Assembly: GCF_958295425.1 (NCBI RefSeq)
Contig: NC_081141.1
Location: 18,099,680-18,163,679 of the forward strand
Direction of reading: 5' to 3'
DNA length: 64,000 nt
Origin: Solea solea
Lineage: Eukaryota > Chordata > Actinopteri > Pleuronectiformes > Soleidae
The notes under the pieces are model-generated. The model saw only the letters and a list, made by a program, of their open reading frames with translations, was not told the DNA's origin and made no database searches. The position numbers and the translations under genes are program-made. The stretch's first letter is position 1; each line of letters starts with the position of its first letter. Positions 60,392 through 64,000 of this stretch are shown piece after piece.

Positions 60392-63300
60392 ATGGCTGAA
60401 GTGGATTTCGGGGATAACGAGCTCTTTGAACAGCTCGATGAATTTGTGCCGCAGGTTTCGACGCACATTCGCTTTAAAGATGTTGAAGAAGAGGAGGAGG
60501 AGGACCGCGAGGAGGCAAAGCCGCTCCGGGGCAGAATGGAGGAGTGTGAGGACCACATCCAGAGACTCACGGAGGAGAATATCCTTCTGTCACAGTGTAT
60601 GCTAGCACTAGCCCTAGCTGTCTATGGGCTAGCTAGCATTGCTGCTAGCTTCTTGTCTGTAAACACAACAGTAAATGTGTGAACTGAAAGTAATGTTGTT
60701 TTTTTAGTCTGTTTCCTTAACACGTGAATCACATCAAGTTTTAAGAAGGAAGCTGAACATCCTGACACGACCGAGGTAATGGGATGTCACTTGATAAAGC
60801 AGTTTTCAAACATATAAATGAACTGTTCATCCCCTAACCAAACATGATTACCTTTCCCTCTGACTTCACAGTGGCATCACTATTGGAGATGTCAACATGG
60901 ACGGGCCACTTCTTCAAATCCTTTATGCAAACAACAGCATCTCAAAGTGAGACATTGTTTCCTTTTGAGATATTTATTTGCCCGATTTATGTTTTTTGTT
61001 GTTGTTGTATTAATGACACAGAGAGCACTCTTAAAATGAACACTTGGATATCAGGCATCTTTTAGTGCTTTCACACAGACACGGTTCTGGCTGTGATGCT
61101 GTTCTGGAGCCTTAGAACCTTTATTTGGAGCCTTGGAACTATTTTTGAAGTGGAGTTTTCTGTCACCAACTCCATCACATCCAGTAGGGAAGCACTATAT
61201 TACTGGCAGAACATCTGTCTGCAGATATTGGATTTAATATGTATTATCGGATATTGACAAACACACTTGGATCATCCAATATGACTAATGATGAAAACAG
61301 TGAGCTGAATAAGCAGCTACCTCCTTAACTCTATGCTTGCACCCTCTATAACTATTATTTTTTGAATGTTTAATACATTTTACAAATTTTACGAATGTGT
61401 ATATCTGCATCTGCTCTGACATGAAATGGCGCAGGGAAAAATTTAAATATATCAGTATCGGTAACGGTTGTCGGCCCATGCACCTTTTGATATATCGGCA
61501 TATGGGATATTGGAAAAAAGTCCAATATTGTGCATCCCTAGCATCCAGCTTTAGCCAGGGTGGGTGTGGAGATGCACAGTGGACTCAGCATCACATGCCT
61601 GGCAAATTGCCTTGCATATCCTCTCTCTATTGGTCCACTGGTGCTAAAATGCAATTATGGAAAGGAATAAGAACTGTGGATTAATGACTTGGAGAGCAGC
61701 ATTACACCTGTCAGTGTACATTCTCCAGGTTGTTATTAAAAGAACATGTAATTGTGACAGAGGAGAAAAAAAATCAAAGCAAAGATAATGGGGCCTTCAC
61801 ACCATTCAGGACCTAAGTAATCAATGTCTCTTTTCTAGACAATGTCGTCAAGAGATTGAAGATTGCATCTGCAGTGTGATTATGAAGCACCAGAAACCAG
61901 GTCATGAAAAGAAATCCTCTTTCCATGTGAAGCCTCAGGTATTCAACCAGAATGTGATTTTACTCTTAACTGTTATTACCTTTTAAAGTAATAAAACTAA
62001 TTGTGTTTTTCTCACTGTAAAGAATTCAGCTTTTGCTTTGGATGAAGATCCACCGAAATCATCTTCAAGCAGTGTAGAAACAACGTCAGAGGCTTTTAAA
62101 GTGAGTTATTGACCTGGTGTTTTCCAATGGTATGTCTCAGTGGTTTGTGTTCTGCACTGCATCATAATCGCTACTCTTACTTTTCTGTCTTAGGTGGTTG
62201 GCAGTGTCTTATATTTCACTACTTTCAGTGTTGATAAACTTGGACAACCTCTGGTCAATGAAAACCCACAGCTTACAGAGGGATGGGACCTTCCCACGTA
62301 TCTTTAAGATGGATAAATTGGCACCATGTCGGATGTTCACAGCGTGTCTTTGTTCTCTTCTGGTGATCTCCCTTGGGAGATTCATTTAGTTTTCAAGGAG
62401 AGATTGTCTTTTTTTATTGTTCGTAAATAATTGGCACCACACAAGCAAACAGCATAATTTGATATGGTGTGGTCAAATTTAATATAATTTCCTGAATAAC
62501 TGCAAAGCTATCACCAGGTTTTTAACCAAATTGTGGGAACAGATGGACAGGACATTGAAATGAAAGATAAAAGGTATGACCTAATAATTCCGCCTTCTAT
62601 ATAAGATTTGCTTTGCCTTGTGAAGTCACTTTGTGTAGCATCACTGTGAAATAAGAATGAGCCTGTTACTGATCTGTTCATTGCAGACCCAAGTCCATGT
62701 GTTTCAACTGTGGTTCCGGCAGTCATCAGATAAGAGACTGCCCCAAGGTAGGACTAATTATTTACCATTCAGGAGCTCATTCATTATTCATTGTATGGCT
62801 TTAGACTAACACAGAATAATTGATGGACTGCATTTTTTATTTTGTCACCTCCTATAGCCAAAAGACATGGCTGCCATTAGTGAGAGACGCAAGGAGTTCA
62901 ACCAAAACAACAGCCAGGCCGCACTGAGTAACCAACGATACCATGCTGATGAAGTGGAAGAGCGGTTTTCTAAATACAAGCCTGGAGTCATAAGGTAAGA
63001 GCAATACAGAAGGGAACCACATGCAATGTCTATTAATAACTTAAAGTAAGCGTTGATAATTTACTTTTTTTTACTGTGTTGTCAATGTAAATAGTGAGGA
63101 GCTGTTGACAGCACTGGGCATTGATGCCAACACCCTGCCACCTCTGATTTATCGCATGAGGCAGTTAGGCTACCCACCAGGCTGGCTCAAAGAGGCTGAG
63201 ATGGAAGATTCTGGCTTGCTGCTGTATGATGGGAATGGTATGTTACAAAACAAACTTAAGACTTATGTATGAGGCCCCACTAATCGCACTTGAATTAAAA

Positions 63301-63793
63301 CTGTAAAGATGTTTCTGATTTGTGCAGAAGTTGTGCTTAATCAGTTTTTCCCTCTTTTGTAGCTCCAAATAATGGCAGTGGGACAGAGAACAGCAATTCA
63401 CAAAACACCTCTTATGATGTTTCCAAACTGGTAGATTTCCCAGGCTTTAATGTCCCCGCATCAGACACTACGAAAGATGTAAGTGCTTCGGCTCATGAAT
63501 GTATGAATGGAAACCCCTATATTTCAGCTATATTAACATAATAATTATTACTTTTTCATTTCCTGTCACAAATTAAATGTTTATTAATGTAAGTACTATA
63601 CTGAGGAATTACTTGGATATGTGTCGTCTGTGGTGAGAGGATGCAGTTGATTCTGGTTGATGCATACGTCACATTATTTCATCTTTTTTTTTTTTCTGAC
63701 CTGCAGGATTTCATGCTGTATGGTTCAATGCCAATGCAGAGCAACCACATGAAGCATAACTATGCTGCCTACCTGTCCAACAACTTTCCAATG
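60392..63793 (+). CDS. zcchc8: zcchc8, zinc finger CCHC-type 8 (5' part; continues off right edge)
   Basis: Scaffold of the nuclear exosome targeting (NEXT) complex, joining the helicase MTR4 and the RNA-binding protein RBM7 to send PROMPTs and other short nuclear transcripts to the exosome (family knowledge). Coding exons seen: 60392-60596, 60739-60775, 60872-60946, 61839-61938, 62023-62100, 62194-62297, 62508-62573, 62687-62747, 62858-62994, 63095-63237, 63363-63478, 63707-63793. Start is MAEVDFGDNELFEQ. Exon 2 is chosen with acceptor at 60738 because it gives RRKLNILTRP in frame. Exon 6 encodes VGSVLYFTTFSVDKLGQPL; exon 8 the zinc knuckle CFNCGSGSHQIRDC (C-x2-C-x4-H-x4-C); exons 9-10 the PSP (proline-rich in spliceosome) domain with RYHADEVEERFSKYKPG and YRMRQLGYPPGWLKEAE. 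The C-terminal MTR4-activating part is outside the window. Confidence 0.95.
61185..61540. mobile_element. hAT-like miniature element, TAGGGATG family, in zcchc8 intron 3
   Basis: Left end TAGGGAAGCACTATATT, right end AATATTGTGCATCCCTA, inverted repeats with two mismatches. Flanks ACATCCAG (61177-61184) and GCATCCAG (61541-61548) agree at 7 of 8 bases. Confidence 0.75.
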
Positions 63794-64000
63794 GTAATCG
63801 CTTTTTAAATGGCTCCGTGTTTGGTTGTCTTATGTGTGTCTTCTCAATCATTGTGATGGAAAAAAACTCTACAAAATTGAATACATTATTGCTTGCCCTA
63901 TTGATATCTGCAAATTATCCATTCATTAAATCTGTGTTATGTAAGAAGTTTTAATGTATTTTGTCATAAAATGACCATGGGAATGTCATCAGAGGTCAAG

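Noticed and set aside
1..64000. CRISPR arrays, operons, phage, tRNA or rRNA genes
   Set aside because: No regularly spaced repeats, no bacterial gene layout, and the only tRNA-like sequences are decayed SINE heads.

Overview
The window is nuclear DNA of a vertebrate, almost certainly a teleost fish. Genes are split into many short exons with GT/AG introns, the intergenic and intronic DNA is AT-rich and full of CA/TA microsatellites, and the mobile elements are of fish type (hAT-like miniature elements, tRNA-derived SINE pieces, L2-like and other LINE 3' ends). I found no bacterial operon, CRISPR array, viral genome or RNA gene.

Layout, left to right. (1) hip1r, minus strand, 92-18024: 20 coding exons for the first 686 residues (ANTH domain and central coiled coil). 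The actin-binding C-terminus lies off the left edge. The 8.1-kb first intron holds many repeats and a plausible second first exon at 13019-13063. (2) Intergenic 18.3-22.1 kb with LINE debris. (3) A single-exon hydroxycarboxylic acid receptor gene (hcar1-like), plus strand, 22147-23121. (4) kntc1, minus strand, 24213-49468: 61 coding exons whose lengths sum to 6642 nt (2213 residues), the Rod subunit of the RZZ kinetochore complex. (5) A divergent promoter region, then rsrc2, plus strand, 50657-55570 (10 coding exons, 408 residues). (6) A four-exon gene on the minus strand, 56680-59293 (409 residues), that I do not recognise. (7) zcchc8, plus strand, from 60392 to beyond the right edge (12 coding exons seen), the zinc-knuckle scaffold of the nuclear exosome targeting complex.

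The order and relative orientation hip1r-hcar-kntc1-rsrc2-zcchc8 match the human chromosome 12q24.31 neighbourhood as I remember it, which supports the gene calls independently. Two differences stand out: DENR and CCDC62, which I recall between HCAR and HIP1R in human, are not seen here, and the unrecognised gene sits between rsrc2 and zcchc8. The genes are not one pathway: endocytosis, metabolite sensing, mitotic checkpoint and RNA processing/decay are neighbours by descent.

The most interesting items are the unrecognised four-exon gene, the candidate alternative first exon of hip1r, a 6-codon overlapping upstream ORF at the rsrc2 start, and several hAT-like insertions with readable 8-bp target duplications, one ending 9 bp from a kntc1 splice donor. 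Exon borders were set by eye from GT/AG signals, reading frame and remembered protein similarity; no search was run.
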